The notes below the pieces were generated by a model. It saw nothing but the letters and a program-made list of their open reading frames with translations, was not told the origin of the DNA and searched no databases. Below, piece after piece: positions 7,517 through 16,512 of a DNA stretch of 64,000 bases. Origin of the DNA: Spirochaetaceae bacterium (GTDB lineage: Bacteria; Spirochaetota; Spirochaetia; Treponematales; Treponemataceae); contig JAGARN010000007.1 of the NCBI GenBank assembly GCA_017622235.1, forward strand, positions 1 through 64,000, read 5' to 3'. Numbering within the stretch: the stretch's first letter is position 1; the number at the start of each line of letters is the position of its first letter. A program made the position numbers and the translations under genes.

Positions 7517-8447
7517 CATCTATTGAATAAATGAATCGGTCAAAATATAGATTCCCATAGATGTATTTTTTGCTCGCACTTTCGCTCATATAGATTAATT
7601 TGTTGTTATAAACATCTAAATCTTCGCTCATAGGTGGTAGAGAAAGTACTTCGCTAGGTTCTCCAAGAAAACATACTTCAACCTCTTGCATATATTTTCC
7701 AGTCATAATTTGCTGATCTGGCTTATATACCAAGAATTCCGAAGGGTTAAGTCGATAGCTTTTTGAAAGAATAATTGTTCCGTCTTGTAATATTGCAAAA
7801 CCTTGAATATGATTTCCAACTGAGTAAATGGCAACAGGTTCAGAAAAATCATCTTTTTTATATTTTGAAACAATCGCTTTATGATTTACTCCATTATAAC
7901 TAAAATCATTAGTGCAAATATATTTTTCGCTATCGTTAAATTCACCTACATATGCAAAATCTTCTTTTGTAAAGACAAAAGAAGAATGGTTGTTAACTTG
8001 AATCGGTTCTCCGATTTCTATTGTTTTATCTACTGCTGAATCAGCAGGAAAGAAAAATAAGCCGACACCTTCATTTGCAAGGTAAAAATAACCATCTGTG
8101 TATTGTAAACCACCTGTGTGACCATAAAAATCTTGTCCATTGCTTTTCAAAACGTAAAATACTTCTTCATTTGTTTCTGGATTGATTTTATAAATTCGAG
8201 AAGCACTTCCGTCTTTCATATAACCAGTTGTATAAAAGCACTTGTTATCATAATTCCATGTTAGCCCTTGTGGAACAAAACCGTCGTTTAAGCCAGGGTT
8301 TTTTGTTATCTTTGTTCGGATTGCAAAGCCATTATTGTACTTTATTAAGCCAAAAACAATAACAGAACACCATATAGTTATGAAAACTATTACAAGACCA
8401 AATAAAAAATATTTTAAAGCTGTTAATGATTTTTTCGGTGTAAACAC
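7509..8447 (-). CDS. Membrane-anchored beta-propeller-like protein
   Basis: This 312-residue protein starts with a single membrane helix (about residues 14-35, FGLVIVFITIWCSVIVFGLI) and no lipobox, followed by an extracytoplasmic domain of repeated four-strand blades: GFVPQGLTWNYDNKCFYTTGY, TGGLQYTDGYFYLANEG, IQGFAILQDGTIILSKSY. This resembles SMP-30/NHL-like six-bladed propellers, but no catalytic metal site is evident. The start is a GTG; no Shine-Dalgarno sequence exists, and a strong promoter places transcription initiation at this codon. Function unknown. Confidence 0.65.
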   Translation of the reverse strand: MFTPKKSLTALKYFLFGLVIVFITIWCSVIVFGLIKYNNGFAIRTKITKNPGLNDGFVPQGLTWNYDNKCFYTTGYMKDGSASRIYKINPETNEEVFYVLKSNGQDFYGHTGGLQYTDGYFYLANEGVGLFFFPADSAVDKTIEIGEPIQVNNHSSFVFTKEDFAYVGEFNDSEKYICTNDFSYNGVNHKAIVSKYKKDDFSEPVAIYSVGNHIQGFAILQDGTIILSKSYRLNPSEFLVYKPDQQIMTGKYMQEVEVCFLGEPSEVLSLPPMSEDLDVYNNKLIYMSESASKKYIYGNLYFDRFIYSIDVN

Positions 8448-8452
8448 ATACT

Positions 8453-8481
8453 AAAATAAAATTTTATTCATTAAGTGTCAA
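8453..8481 (-). promoter_or_regulatory. Promoter of the beta-propeller gene, predicted leaderless
   Basis: TTGACA (8481-8476), 17 bases, then TATTTT (8458-8453), five bases before the GTG start at 8447. There is no ribosome site. Confidence 0.65.
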
Positions 8482-8576
8482 TTCATTTTTAACTTTTCTT
8501 TGATTGATTCCTTAATGGTTTAAAATTATTTTTTTACGTAATATTATAAAAGTACTTTAACCTAAGAAATTAAAAA

Positions 8577-8750
8577 TTGACTACTAAAAATACTTTAAAA
8601 CAAAGTTTTACATCTATATCAATAATATTTTCAGAAATTTTATGGGGATTTAGTGGATTATTTGTTTGTAAATTAAACCCTCTTGTTACCACTAAAATAA
8701 AAAGACCGAGAACTAGAAAACAAATTTCAAAGTCCTCGGTCTTGATTTAG
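8577..8750 (+). pseudogene. Remnant of an EamA/DMT-family transporter N-terminus
   Basis: The 316-bp gap 8448-8763 has no full gene. From a TTG at 8577 a frame reads about 40 residues including IIFSEILWGFSGLFVCKLNP, which matches the first helix of EamA (drug/metabolite) transporters, where WG followed by GLFV and L-N-P is typical. The frame then runs into the terminator of the minus-strand cellobiose phosphorylase gene and stops at 8748. The remaining nine helices are missing. It is read as a truncated relic. Confidence 0.5.
8695..8743 (-). terminator. Rho-independent terminator of the cellobiose phosphorylase gene
   Basis: On the minus strand AAGACCGAG (8743-8735) pairs with CTCGGTCTT (8710-8702), followed by TTTTATTTT. 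It lies 21 bases after the stop codon of the minus-strand gene. Confidence 0.8.
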
Positions 8751-8763
8751 TTAAGTAAAAGGC

Positions 8764-11235
8764 TTAGCCAATTACAACTTTTAGTGTCGCTTCTTTTGCA
8801 CCATCTTTTACTTTAACAAGTGAACCGTCTACAGAACCTTCACCATTAACCATAGATACAGCAACAGCACCAGATGGATTGTTGTTTTCGATTTCAATCT
8901 TGTAAGTGCAGCCGCGGAATTTACGGGTAACTACAGCACTCTTTACATGAGCTGGTAACCTTGGTTCCACACGCAAGCCGTCATATTCACCACGCACGCC
9001 GCAAATCCATTGTGAAAGGGCCACGAAGTTCCATGCGGCTGTTCCTGTAAGCCAGCTGTTTTTTGCTTCGCCATGGCGGCGTGCAGTTTTTCCTGCAATC
9101 ATCTGTGCGTAAACATAAGGCTCCAAGCGGTGTACTTCGCTAATGTCTTCCAAGAAGGCCGGTGCGATTTTTGTGTAATATTCCCATGCCTTGTCTGGAC
9201 GACCTGTCTTGACTTCTCCAATAATTACCCAAGGGTTGTTGTGGCAGAAGATACCTCCGTTTTCCTTGTATCCTGGCGGATAGGAAGAAACTTCACCAAG
9301 CTCTATGTGATAGTCTTTGTATGGCGGGTCAAGGATTACAATTCCGTATTTTGAGTCCAAGTGTTTTTTCACGCTGTCCAAGGCCTTTGTAGGATAACCT
9401 TTGTCCGCACCAATCTGTGCCATTGAACCAAATCCCTGTGTTTCAATGAAGATTTTTCCGTCTTCACATTCTTTTGAACCGATTTTGTTTCCGGCATCGT
9501 CATAAGCACGTAGATACCACTCTCCGTCCCAACCTGTCTTGCAAATCTGTTCTGCCATTTCCTTTGCAGCGTTTTCTGCGAAAGTTGCTTCTGATTCGTC
9601 GCCCATAATGCGGCACATTGCAGCGTAATCTGGTGCAACGTAAACAAACATCTGTGCAATCATCACAGATTCGGCGTTTTCACCGTCTTTGTTCGTACAA
9701 GTCTGGAATGAGTCGTTGGGGTCTGTACTAAAGCAGTTCAAGTTGAGGCAGTCGTTCCAGTCGGCACGTCCAATCAAAGGCAACCCGTGTGGTCCTTTGT
9801 GGGTTGTGATGTAGCGGAAGGAACGCTTTAAATGCTCAAACATTGTTGCGGTGTTGTTTTCGTTGTTGTCAAAAGGAACTTGTTCCTTCAAGAAATCAGT
9901 GTCGCCTGTTTCCTTGATGTAGCCTCCAACGCCCAAAATCAGCCACAACGGGTCGTCGTTGAAGTTGGAGCCGATGTCGGCGTTTCCACGTTTTGTCAAA
10001 GGCTGGAACTGGTGGTACGCACTTCCGTCTTCAAACTGTGTGGCGGCAACGTCGTAAAGTCGTTCACGCAAGCGGCTCTGCGGCAGTTGGTGGACAACGC
10101 CAAGCATATCCTGGCTTGTGTCACGGAAGCCGATTCCTCTACCGATTCCGCTTTCAAAGTAAGAGGCGGAACGAGCGAAGTTGTATGTGACAACGCACTG
10201 GTACTGATTCCATACTGCCATGCGATCCAGTTTTTCGTCGCCAGTTTTAAGTGTGAAGTTGGAAAGCATTTCGTTCCAGAAATCTTTGAGCTGGTCAAAT
10301 GCTTTTTGAACCTGTTCTGGTGTTGCAAAACGCTTCTGCAATTCAAGGGCTTTTTCTTTGTTTATTACACGCATTGCCGGATTTGTCTGCAAAAGACCTG
10401 CCTCTGGTTTTGCCGCCCATTTTTTGTCCAGTTCGTTTTCAATGTAGCCCAAAACAAAGATGAAGGTCTTTGACTCTCCGTCTTTGAGTTCCACGTTTAT
10501 GCGGTGGCTTGCAACTGGCGACCATCCGTCTGCAACAGAATTTTCGCTTTTTCCTGCCACAACGGTTTTGGGTGCGTCGTAGCCGTTGTTAAGACCAAGG
10601 AATGTTTCTCTGTCTGTGTCGAATCCGTCTATAGGTACGTTCACAGAATAAAAGGCAAAGTGATCGCGGCGTTCACGGTATTCTGTCTTGTGGTAAATCG
10701 CACTTCCGCAGATTTCAACTTCACCAGTGGAAAAGTTGCGCTGGAAATTTGTCGTGTCGTCATGGGCGTTGTAAAGACACCACTCAATATATGAAACAAG
10801 CGAAAGGTTCTTTGTTGAACCGCTGTTGTTTGTCAATGTAACTTGCTGGACTTCTGCGTTCTCCCCATTGGGAACCATGAAAAGTACGTCTGCCGTAACA
10901 CCGTTCTTTGTTCCCTTGATTTTTGAATAGCCAAAGCCGTGGCGACATTCGTAGGAATCCAATGCCACACGGCAGGGTTTCCAGCCGGGATTCCAAATGG
11001 TGTCTCCGTCTTTGATGTAAAAATAACGTCCGTTGTTGTCCAGCGGCACGTCATTGTAGCGGTAACGAATAAGGCGTCTTAGGCGTGCATCTGTGTAGAA
11101 AGCATAGCCACCAGCAGTGTTGGAGAGAATAGAGAAAAACTTCGTATTTCCAAGGTAGTTAATCCAAGGATAGGGAGTTTCCGGTGTCTCAATGACATAT
11201 TCCCGTGTTGCGTCGTCGAAATGTCCAAAGCGCAT
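8764..11235 (-). CDS. cbp: Cellobiose phosphorylase (GH94)
   Basis: This 823-residue cytoplasmic enzyme cleaves cellobiose with phosphate into alpha-glucose 1-phosphate and glucose, saving ATP in cellulose-fed anaerobes. The GH94 layout is complete: N-terminal beta-sandwich ([21 protein letters not shown]), helical linker, (alpha/alpha)6 barrel and C-terminal sheet. [10 protein letters not shown] and [15 protein letters not shown] (about residue 490, with the general-acid aspartate) are the hallmark catalytic segments; [11 protein letters not shown] and GLRVEPRLP mark the C-terminus. Length fits known cellobiose phosphorylases. Its base composition and codon choice are clearly GC-richer than its neighbours, which suggests high expression or acquisition. 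It has its own promoter and terminator. Confidence 0.95.
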   Translation of the reverse strand: MRFGHFDDATREYVIETPETPYPWINYLGNTKFFSILSNTAGGYAFYTDARLRRLIRYRYNDVPLDNNGRYFYIKDGDTIWNPGWKPCRVALDSYECRHGFGYSKIKGTKNGVTADVLFMVPNGENAEVQQVTLTNNSGSTKNLSLVSYIEWCLYNAHDDTTNFQRNFSTGEVEICGSAIYHKTEYRERRDHFAFYSVNVPIDGFDTDRETFLGLNNGYDAPKTVVAGKSENSVADGWSPVASHRINVELKDGESKTFIFVLGYIENELDKKWAAKPEAGLLQTNPAMRVINKEKALELQKRFATPEQVQKAFDQLKDFWNEMLSNFTLKTGDEKLDRMAVWNQYQCVVTYNFARSASYFESGIGRGIGFRDTSQDMLGVVHQLPQSRLRERLYDVAATQFEDGSAYHQFQPLTKRGNADIGSNFNDDPLWLILGVGGYIKETGDTDFLKEQVPFDNNENNTATMFEHLKRSFRYITTHKGPHGLPLIGRADWNDCLNLNCFSTDPNDSFQTCTNKDGENAESVMIAQMFVYVAPDYAAMCRIMGDESEATFAENAAKEMAEQICKTGWDGEWYLRAYDDAGNKIGSKECEDGKIFIETQGFGSMAQIGADKGYPTKALDSVKKHLDSKYGIVILDPPYKDYHIELGEVSSYPPGYKENGGIFCHNNPWVIIGEVKTGRPDKAWEYYTKIAPAFLEDISEVHRLEPYVYAQMIAGKTARRHGEAKNSWLTGTAAWNFVALSQWICGVRGEYDGLRVEPRLPAHVKSAVVTRKFRGCTYKIEIENNNPSGAVAVSMVNGEGSVDGSLVKVKDGAKEATLKVVIG

Positions 11236-11277
11236 CTTTTATAACCTCTTATAAGAAATTGATAGTTAGTGTGTATA

Positions 11278-11306
11278 AGGATAGCATAGAAAAATTCATA
11301 TGTCAA
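11278..11306 (-). promoter_or_regulatory. Promoter of cellobiose phosphorylase
   Basis: TTGACA (11306-11301), 17 bases, then TATCCT (11283-11278), about 42 bases before the start codon. A Shine-Dalgarno AAGAGG follows in the leader. Confidence 0.7.
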
Positions 11307-11351
11307 ACGATTATATTCCAAAAAATGATATGATAGCAAAGCTAAAATTTT

Positions 11352-11437
11352 TTGTGAAAAAATAATCAATATGGTGTATAATTAAGTAAAGGGTATGGAC
11401 AAAAGAAATAAGAGATTGTACAATAAATGTACAATCT
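11352..11437 (+). promoter_or_regulatory. nagA promoter and leader hairpin
   Basis: TTGTGA (11352-11357) and TATAAT (11377-11382) are 19 bases apart, slightly long. The leader then carries a perfect 10-bp inverted repeat, AGATTGTACA (11413-11422) with TGTACAATCT (11428-11437), followed by TCTTTTATGTTTT. This could be an operator for a NagR-type regulator or a weak attenuator before nagA. Confidence 0.5.
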
Positions 11438-11464
11438 TCTTTTATGTTTTCAGGATGGTGAATT

Positions 11465-12631
11465 ATGGCTATTTGTCTCTATAATGGAACTTTAATTAGT
11501 GGTTTTTCTGTGATGGAAAAATGTGCTGTTTTGATTGAAAATGGAAAAGTTGAGGATGTTTTTAGTCAAAAACGATTCGAAAAAAAACATTTTGATTCTA
11601 GTACTAAGTTGTTTGACGTAAATGGTGCATATATTTCGCCTGGTTTTATTGATACTCATATTCACGGTTTTAATGGACACGGAACAGAAGATATGAGTGT
11701 TGATTCAATTTTGGCAATGTCTGCGGATTTAGCTGGTTACGGTGTAACAGCTTTTAATCCAACTTTGTATTCTTCAGAAGAAGAAACTTTGCTCAAGGCA
11801 ATGAAAGCTGTAACTGATGCTATGGGCAAAGAGCAGGGTGCAAAAATTATGGGTATTCACCTTGAAGGTCCTTTTGTTTCTCCGGAAAAAGCTGGAGTTC
11901 AACGACCAGAAACCATAAAAGCTGTTGACTTGGATATGATGGAACGCTTGTGGACTGGTGCAGATGGAAAAATCGTGAATATGACCGTAGCTCCAGAAAT
12001 TAAAGGAATGAGAGAACTGGCCCTTTATTGTTTAAAAAGAGGTATAGTTTTGCAGGCTGGTCATACAAATGCCATGTACGAAAATATGGTAGAAGGTATG
12101 CAGGCAGGAATTTTACATTCAACACATTTGTTTAATGCCATGAGTCAGATGCACCACAGAAACCCAGGTGCGGTCGGTGCCGTTTTAATTCATCCAGAGA
12201 TGGCTTGCGAAGTTATTGCAGATGGAGTACACGTTCATCCTGATTTGCTAAAGCTGCTTCAGCGAGACAAGCCACTGGATAAAATTGTTCTGGTTACTGA
12301 CGCACTAAAACCTACAGAGCAAAGTGGCGATGAGCTTTTTGCTAACGGTGAGCAGGTTATATTTCAAGATGGTTGTTTTCATCGCAAAGTGGACGGCGTA
12401 ATAGCTGGTTCTGCTTTAACAATGATAAAGGGAGTAAAGAATCTTGTTGATTATGGCTTTCCTATAGGTGATGCTGTCCGATGTGCTTCTAGTAATCCAG
12501 CTCAGATTTTGCGGTATAACACAAAAGGACAACTCATTCCAGGCTATGATGCAGATATAGTTGTATTTGACAGACATTTTAACGTACTTGCGTCCATTAT
12601 AGCTGGAAAAATGACTAAGAATATTTTATAA
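11465..12631 (+). CDS. nagA: N-acetylglucosamine-6-phosphate deacetylase
   Basis: NagA removes the acetyl group from GlcNAc-6-phosphate, giving glucosamine-6-phosphate for NagB. The 388-residue protein has the amidohydrolase signature: DTHIHGFNGHG (about 63-73), HLEGPFVSPEKAG (about 131-143), AGHTNA (about 199), STHLFNAMSQMHHR (about 219) and VTDALKP with the catalytic aspartate (about 278). Metal-binding glutamate and both histidines are present. It is followed 52 bases later by nagB, forming a catabolic pair for amino sugars from chitin, host glycans or recycled peptidoglycan. Confidence 0.95.
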   Translation: MAICLYNGTLISGFSVMEKCAVLIENGKVEDVFSQKRFEKKHFDSSTKLFDVNGAYISPGFIDTHIHGFNGHGTEDMSVDSILAMSADLAGYGVTAFNPTLYSSEEETLLKAMKAVTDAMGKEQGAKIMGIHLEGPFVSPEKAGVQRPETIKAVDLDMMERLWTGADGKIVNMTVAPEIKGMRELALYCLKRGIVLQAGHTNAMYENMVEGMQAGILHSTHLFNAMSQMHHRNPGAVGAVLIHPEMACEVIADGVHVHPDLLKLLQRDKPLDKIVLVTDALKPTEQSGDELFANGEQVIFQDGCFHRKVDGVIAGSALTMIKGVKNLVDYGFPIGDAVRCASSNPAQILRYNTKGQLIPGYDADIVVFDRHFNVLASIIAGKMTKNIL

Positions 12632-12683
12632 TGGTATGTGGCGGAAAATCTGTTGCTAGATACCGTGTTATGGAGGTGAACAT

Positions 12684-13487
12684 ATGAGATTAATTGTAAG
12701 ACCAGATTATGAATCCTGTTCTACTTGGGTAGCAAACCACATTGCTGCAAGAATAAATGCTGCAGCTCCTACAGCGGAAAAACCGTTTGTGCTAGGATTG
12801 CCTACAGGTTCTACTCCCCTTGGAACATATCGCCGCCTTATTGAATTAAACAAGGCTGGAAAGGTTTCTTTCAAAAATGTAATAACTTTCAATATGGATG
12901 AATATGTTGGTTTAGACGCAAAGCATCCTCAGAGTTATCATTATTTTATGTGGAGTAATTTTTTTGACTATATCGATATCAAAAAAGAGAATGTGCATAT
13001 ACTTGACGGTATGGCAAAAGATCTTGAAGCGGAATGTGCTGCATACGAAAAAGCTATAGAGGCGGCAGGAGGAATAGATTTATTTTTAGGTGGAGTTGGT
13101 GTTGATGGTCATATTGCATTTAACGAGCCAGGTTCTTCTTTAGTTTCAAGAACTAGAATTAAAACTTTAACATCTGACACAATACAAGTTAATTCACGAT
13201 TTTTTGACGGAGATATTTCAAAAGTTCCAACTACAGCTTTAACTGTAGGTGTAGGGACGATAACAGATGCAAAAGAAGTTGTGATTATCGCAACTGGACA
13301 TAACAAAGCTGTAGCAGTTCGTCATGGTGTAGAAGAGAGTATTTCACAGATGTGGACAATAAGCCGTTTGCAGATGCATCGCCATGCTGTAATCGTATGT
13401 GACGAAGATGCAACTGACGAACTTAAAGTTGGTACTGTAAAATATTTTAAGGATATAGAAAAAAATAATATGGATAATAGCCTTTAG
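12684..13487 (+). CDS. nagB: Glucosamine-6-phosphate deaminase
   Basis: NagB converts glucosamine-6-phosphate to fructose-6-phosphate and ammonia, feeding glycolysis. The 267 residues are typical. [16 protein letters not shown] binds the phosphate, NMDEYVGL (about 71-78) holds the catalytic aspartate, and [17 protein letters not shown] (about 136-152) holds the catalytic histidine and glutamate. RTRIKTL follows. A strong GGAGGTG ribosome site precedes the ATG. The transcript ends at a terminator about 28 bases downstream. Confidence 0.95.
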   Translation: MRLIVRPDYESCSTWVANHIAARINAAAPTAEKPFVLGLPTGSTPLGTYRRLIELNKAGKVSFKNVITFNMDEYVGLDAKHPQSYHYFMWSNFFDYIDIKKENVHILDGMAKDLEAECAAYEKAIEAAGGIDLFLGGVGVDGHIAFNEPGSSLVSRTRIKTLTSDTIQVNSRFFDGDISKVPTTALTVGVGTITDAKEVVIIATGHNKAVAVRHGVEESISQMWTISRLQMHRHAVIVCDEDATDELKVGTVKYFKDIEKNNMDNSL

Positions 13488-13514
13488 TTTGTTATAGTTG
13501 CTAATTGATTTTGT

Positions 13515-13556
13515 AAAACCGTTTCTGCATATATCTTTGTGGAAGCGGTTTTTTTA
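13515..13556 (+). terminator. Terminator after nagB
   Basis: AAAACCGTTTC pairs with GGAAGCGGTTTT with a G-T pair, followed by a run of T. It isolates nagAB from the downstream binding-protein gene. Confidence 0.7.
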
Positions 13557-13593
13557 TTGAGGAATATATTGTTATAGTATGCAATGCAATATA

Positions 13594-13623
13594 TTGTCAA
13601 AGAGTGTTATTATATAGTATAAA
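13594..13623 (+). promoter_or_regulatory. Promoter of the first binding-protein gene, predicted leaderless
   Basis: TTGTCA (13594-13599), 18 bases, then TATAAA (13618-13623), six bases before the ATG. AATATATTGT occurs twice just upstream (13563 and 13588), each part of a CAATATATTG-like palindrome, so a regulator may bind here. Confidence 0.55.
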
Positions 13624-13629
13624 ATAGGA

Positions 13630-14967
13630 ATGAAAAGTAATATATGTATAAAACCGAAGTTGTTGTTTTTAGTGTTAATTTTATTTGCGACTATATTCTG
13701 TGGCTGTCACGGAAAGACTGGTCCCATAGAACTTAAAGTTGTTAATTATTACGATTTGACTAGTGTAAATGCTGCAGAAGAAATTACGGCTGTATGGGAA
13801 AAATTCCAAGAGCAAAATCCTGATATTAAACTTATAAGGGAAGATTACTTTAATGATGTGTATCACCTCAAAATAGAGGAATATATTGAATCAGGTAATA
13901 TTCCTGATGTTATGTATATGTGGCCTTCTGGACGTTCTTCTGAGCGATTGCATTTAGAAAATTTGGTTAAAGATTTGCGTCCTTTTTTAGAAAGAGATGG
14001 GCTTGTGGCAGCATACAATCCTGCGGCATTAGAAAAGCAACTGGGCGGTTTTCTTGGGGAACTGCCAAATGGAATGACCTACACTTCTGTACTTTATGCA
14101 AACACTCAGGTCTTAGAAGAATGTGGGCTTGTTCCTGCTACTACCTACGAGGAACTTGTGGCTCAAGTTCCTGTTTTGGCGGCAAAGGGGCATGAAACTT
14201 TGCTTATGGCAAATTCAGAGCAGTGGGTAATGCAGTCTTGTCTATTGAGTTTGCTTTTAGGCAGGTTTGGTGGTCCATATTGGGCAGATCATGTGAAAAA
14301 TGGGACTTTACGTCTTACTGATGAAAAATTACTTAAAGCTTTCCAGTTTTTACAGCAGTTATGTGATGACGGAGTGATTTCAAAAAATACCTTTGATGTA
14401 AATTATAGCGAAGTTGTAGAAGCTTTTTCCATGGGGAAGGGTGCGTATATGCTAGATGGGGACTGGCGGCTTAGTTCTTTTGTTACAAATTCGGATACGG
14501 GGCAGGCTTTGTTTTCTTTGCAACACCAAGAAAAGGTAGATATGTTAGTTTTTCCTGTGATACCAGATTCTGTTCACTCAAAGACTGTATCTGGTGTGTG
14601 TGGAACTGGTTGGGGAATAAGTGCTGCGATAAAACCAAATTCAGCTAAAGAAGATGCAGCTTGGCGTTTAGTAAAATGGCTAGAAAGCAAAGAAGTTCAG
14701 CAGTGGCGATTAGAAAAAGGTCTTGCTCCATTTCCTTCTCGAATGGATGTGGACATGAATTCAGCAAACTTAGAACCGATACAACGCAAAACTATAGATT
14801 TTACACGTTCCTACACAGGTGTTACTCCGGTATTTGATGGTGAGTTTTCTGAAAACGTTAGCCAAGTATGTAACAGTGTTTTACCCCTAATTTGTCTAAA
14901 AAAGATTACTCCTTTGGAAGGAGCGATGAGAATACAAGAAGAAATTGATAAAGAAAATTTAAATTAA
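13630..14967 (+). CDS. Sugar ABC transporter substrate-binding lipoprotein
   Basis: This 445-residue protein belongs to the solute-binding family 1 (MalE/UgpB type). The N-terminus has a hydrophobic signal (LLFLVLILFATIFCGC) ending in a relaxed lipobox with the cysteine near residue 26. Family segments include FQEQNPDIKL, IPDVMYMW, VLYANTQVLEECGLVPATTYEELV, GAYMLDGDWRL and a C-terminal WRLVKWLESKEVQQW. It shares this plan with the next binding protein at 15122, but it is transcribed separately and has a lower-bias codon use, so it is probably less expressed. It likely serves the permease pair at 16513-18655. The sugar is unknown; nagAB next door makes an amino sugar possible. Confidence 0.85.
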   Translation: MKSNICIKPKLLFLVLILFATIFCGCHGKTGPIELKVVNYYDLTSVNAAEEITAVWEKFQEQNPDIKLIREDYFNDVYHLKIEEYIESGNIPDVMYMWPSGRSSERLHLENLVKDLRPFLERDGLVAAYNPAALEKQLGGFLGELPNGMTYTSVLYANTQVLEECGLVPATTYEELVAQVPVLAAKGHETLLMANSEQWVMQSCLLSLLLGRFGGPYWADHVKNGTLRLTDEKLLKAFQFLQQLCDDGVISKNTFDVNYSEVVEAFSMGKGAYMLDGDWRLSSFVTNSDTGQALFSLQHQEKVDMLVFPVIPDSVHSKTVSGVCGTGWGISAAIKPNSAKEDAAWRLVKWLESKEVQQWRLEKGLAPFPSRMDVDMNSANLEPIQRKTIDFTRSYTGVTPVFDGEFSENVSQVCNSVLPLICLKKITPLEGAMRIQEEIDKENLN

Positions 14968-14976
14968 ACCGGTTTA
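14965..14976. promoter_or_regulatory. LacI-type operator-like palindrome
   Basis: TAAACCGGTTTA is a perfect 12-bp palindrome with the central CG typical of LacI/GalR-family operators. It overlaps the stop codon of the first binding-protein gene and lies 27 bases before the -35 box of the next operon. An 11/12 match sits inside the promoter at 24673-24701. Confidence 0.55.
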
Positions 14977-15002
14977 TGCATGCTAAAAATAAAAAAAATT
15001 AT

Positions 15003-15031
15003 TTGACAGATACAGAAATAAGAGTTAATAT
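15003..15031 (+). promoter_or_regulatory. Promoter of the sugar importer operon
   Basis: TTGACA (15003-15008), 17 bases, then TAATAT (15026-15031). A leader of about 85 bases and a strong AGGAGGAG ribosome site follow before the ATG at 15122. Confidence 0.6.
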
Positions 15032-15061
15032 AAACTAAGTTGATTGTTCAACTGTATAAAT

Positions 15062-15083
15062 CTTACTTGTATTTACATGTAAG
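15062..15083. promoter_or_regulatory. Operator-like inverted repeat in importer leader
   Basis: CTTACTTGTA and TACATGTAAG form a 22-bp inverted repeat with one mismatch and a two-base centre, downstream of the -10 box. The position suits a roadblock-type repressor site or a leader hairpin. Confidence 0.45.
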
Positions 15084-15121
15084 AAATATTATTTCCATAC
15101 TTCTTATGTAGGAGGAGATGT

Positions 15122-16408
15122 ATGAGACTTTCAAAGAAAGTTGTTTTGGTTTGTCTCTTTGCTGTAGTAGCAATGGGACTTGTTTTCGCAGGACCTAAGG
15201 GCGATAGTTCTTCTGGTAAAACTGTTCTTAACATCATGGCTTATGGTGACAACTCAAACTCTGAGGGACAGACATTCTTGCGCATTTGCAATGAATTCAT
15301 GGCTGCAAACCCAGACATTGAGATTCAGTATGAGTTGTTGTATGATGAAGCATACCACCAGAAAGTTGTAGCACGCATGGCTGCTAAGGATTATCCTGAT
15401 GTAGCATACATGGGTGCAGACGCACGCTGGGGTGCATCATGGCAGGAAGCTGGTCAGCAAGTTGACAACACAGCTTACTTCCCTTCATACATTGATGTAA
15501 GCTTGATTCCTGACTTCTTTGGAACAGGTAACAGACCTTATCTCCCACTTGGTGGATCAAACTACTGTACAGTAGTTGGTATCAACACAGCTCTCTTGAA
15601 CCAGATTGGTGGAAAGATGCCTGAAACATACGAAGACCTCGTTGCTCTTGCAAAACTCTGCAAAGCTAACGGTATCGAATGTATCTCTACACACGGTGCT
15701 GACAGCTGGGTATGGGGTTCATGCGTAATGTCTGGTATTATCCCTCGCACAACTGGTGACACAAAATGGATTGAAAAAGCTGTAAACAAGCAAGTTAAAT
15801 TCACAGATCCTGGTTTCGTAGCAGCTCTTGACGTTCTTGCACAGTGGGTAAAAGACGGCGTTCTTGATCCTAACTCTGTACTCGTTGACTCTGGAACAGG
15901 TTTCTCTAACTTCCAGGCTGGAAAATACTTGATGTACATTGATGGTCAGTGGGGATTCGGTGAAGCTAACCTCGGCGACATCACAAAAGATGTTAAATTG
16001 ATTGCTATTCCTACTGTTCCTGGTGAAAAAGCATATCCTGGAGCTATGGCTGGTGCATGGCAGGTTGGTTATGGTATCACAAAAGAAGGTGCTTCTGATC
16101 CTAAAGTTCTCGAAGCTGCAAAGAAATGGTTGGACTACTACTTCAGCTATGACGAAACAGTACAGCGCTTGCAGGACGGTGCTATCTCCGCTCCTATTAT
16201 CAAGAACTTCGTAACACCTGCTGGTATGGATCCAATGGTTGGTGAAAAAGCTACACTTGGTGCATATCCATCATGCTACGTAATCGACTCTTATCTTTCT
16301 GGTGCAGCTAACGATGCATTGAATGCTGGTATGCAGGACATCGTTGCTGGAAGAACAACTGCTGCTGAATTGGCTGCTGTTGTCCAGAGAACATTTGATG
16401 CACAGTAA
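15122..16408 (+). CDS. Sugar ABC transporter substrate-binding protein
   Basis: This 428-residue periplasmic binding protein has a standard signal peptide ending in VFAGPKG, without a clear lipobox cysteine. Typical solute-binding family 1 segments are NEFMAANPDIEIQYE, YPDVAYMG, VVGINTALLNQIGGKMPETYEDLV, FQAGKYLMYIDGQWGF and a helical C-terminus. Codons are strongly biased, with many TTC, CTC, AAC and GTA-type choices unlike its neighbours, which signals very high expression as expected for a binding protein. The start follows a perfect ribosome site. It heads an operon with two permeases and is separated from them by a terminator-like hairpin. Confidence 0.9.
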   Translation: MRLSKKVVLVCLFAVVAMGLVFAGPKGDSSSGKTVLNIMAYGDNSNSEGQTFLRICNEFMAANPDIEIQYELLYDEAYHQKVVARMAAKDYPDVAYMGADARWGASWQEAGQQVDNTAYFPSYIDVSLIPDFFGTGNRPYLPLGGSNYCTVVGINTALLNQIGGKMPETYEDLVALAKLCKANGIECISTHGADSWVWGSCVMSGIIPRTTGDTKWIEKAVNKQVKFTDPGFVAALDVLAQWVKDGVLDPNSVLVDSGTGFSNFQAGKYLMYIDGQWGFGEANLGDITKDVKLIAIPTVPGEKAYPGAMAGAWQVGYGITKEGASDPKVLEAAKKWLDYYFSYDETVQRLQDGAISAPIIKNFVTPAGMDPMVGEKATLGAYPSCYVIDSYLSGAANDALNAGMQDIVAGRTTAAELAAVVQRTFDAQ

Positions 16409-16457
16409 TTAATACTTACCTTTACTGGTAAATAATTCACTTGTGTAGATAAGTGGT

Positions 16458-16490
16458 AAAGGGTGAGGGCAACTTCACCCTTTATTTTTA
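16458..16490 (+). terminator. Intra-operon terminator/attenuator after the binding protein gene
   Basis: AAAGGGTGA (16458-16466) pairs with TCACCCTTT (16475-16483), followed by ATTTTTAT. It lies between the binding protein and the first permease, whose start is 23 bases downstream, so partial read-through would give more binding protein than permease. Confidence 0.7.
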
Positions 16491-16512
16491 TATGACTTAA
16501 GAGGTTTTAACT

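Noticed and set aside
1..8500. Possible prophage or genomic island
   Set aside because: Relics, palindromes and lone genes suggest rearrangement, but no integrase, transposase, attachment repeat or phage gene is seen.
9832..10473. 213-residue plus-strand frame inside the cellobiose phosphorylase gene
   Set aside because: It is the antisense of a well supported GH94 gene with higher GC, which makes long chance frames common. The translation shows no domain.
13563..13599. Direct repeats AATATATTGT as a possible replication-origin iteron
   Set aside because: Only two copies exist and they lie at a promoter; no DnaA boxes or replication genes are near. A regulator site is more likely.
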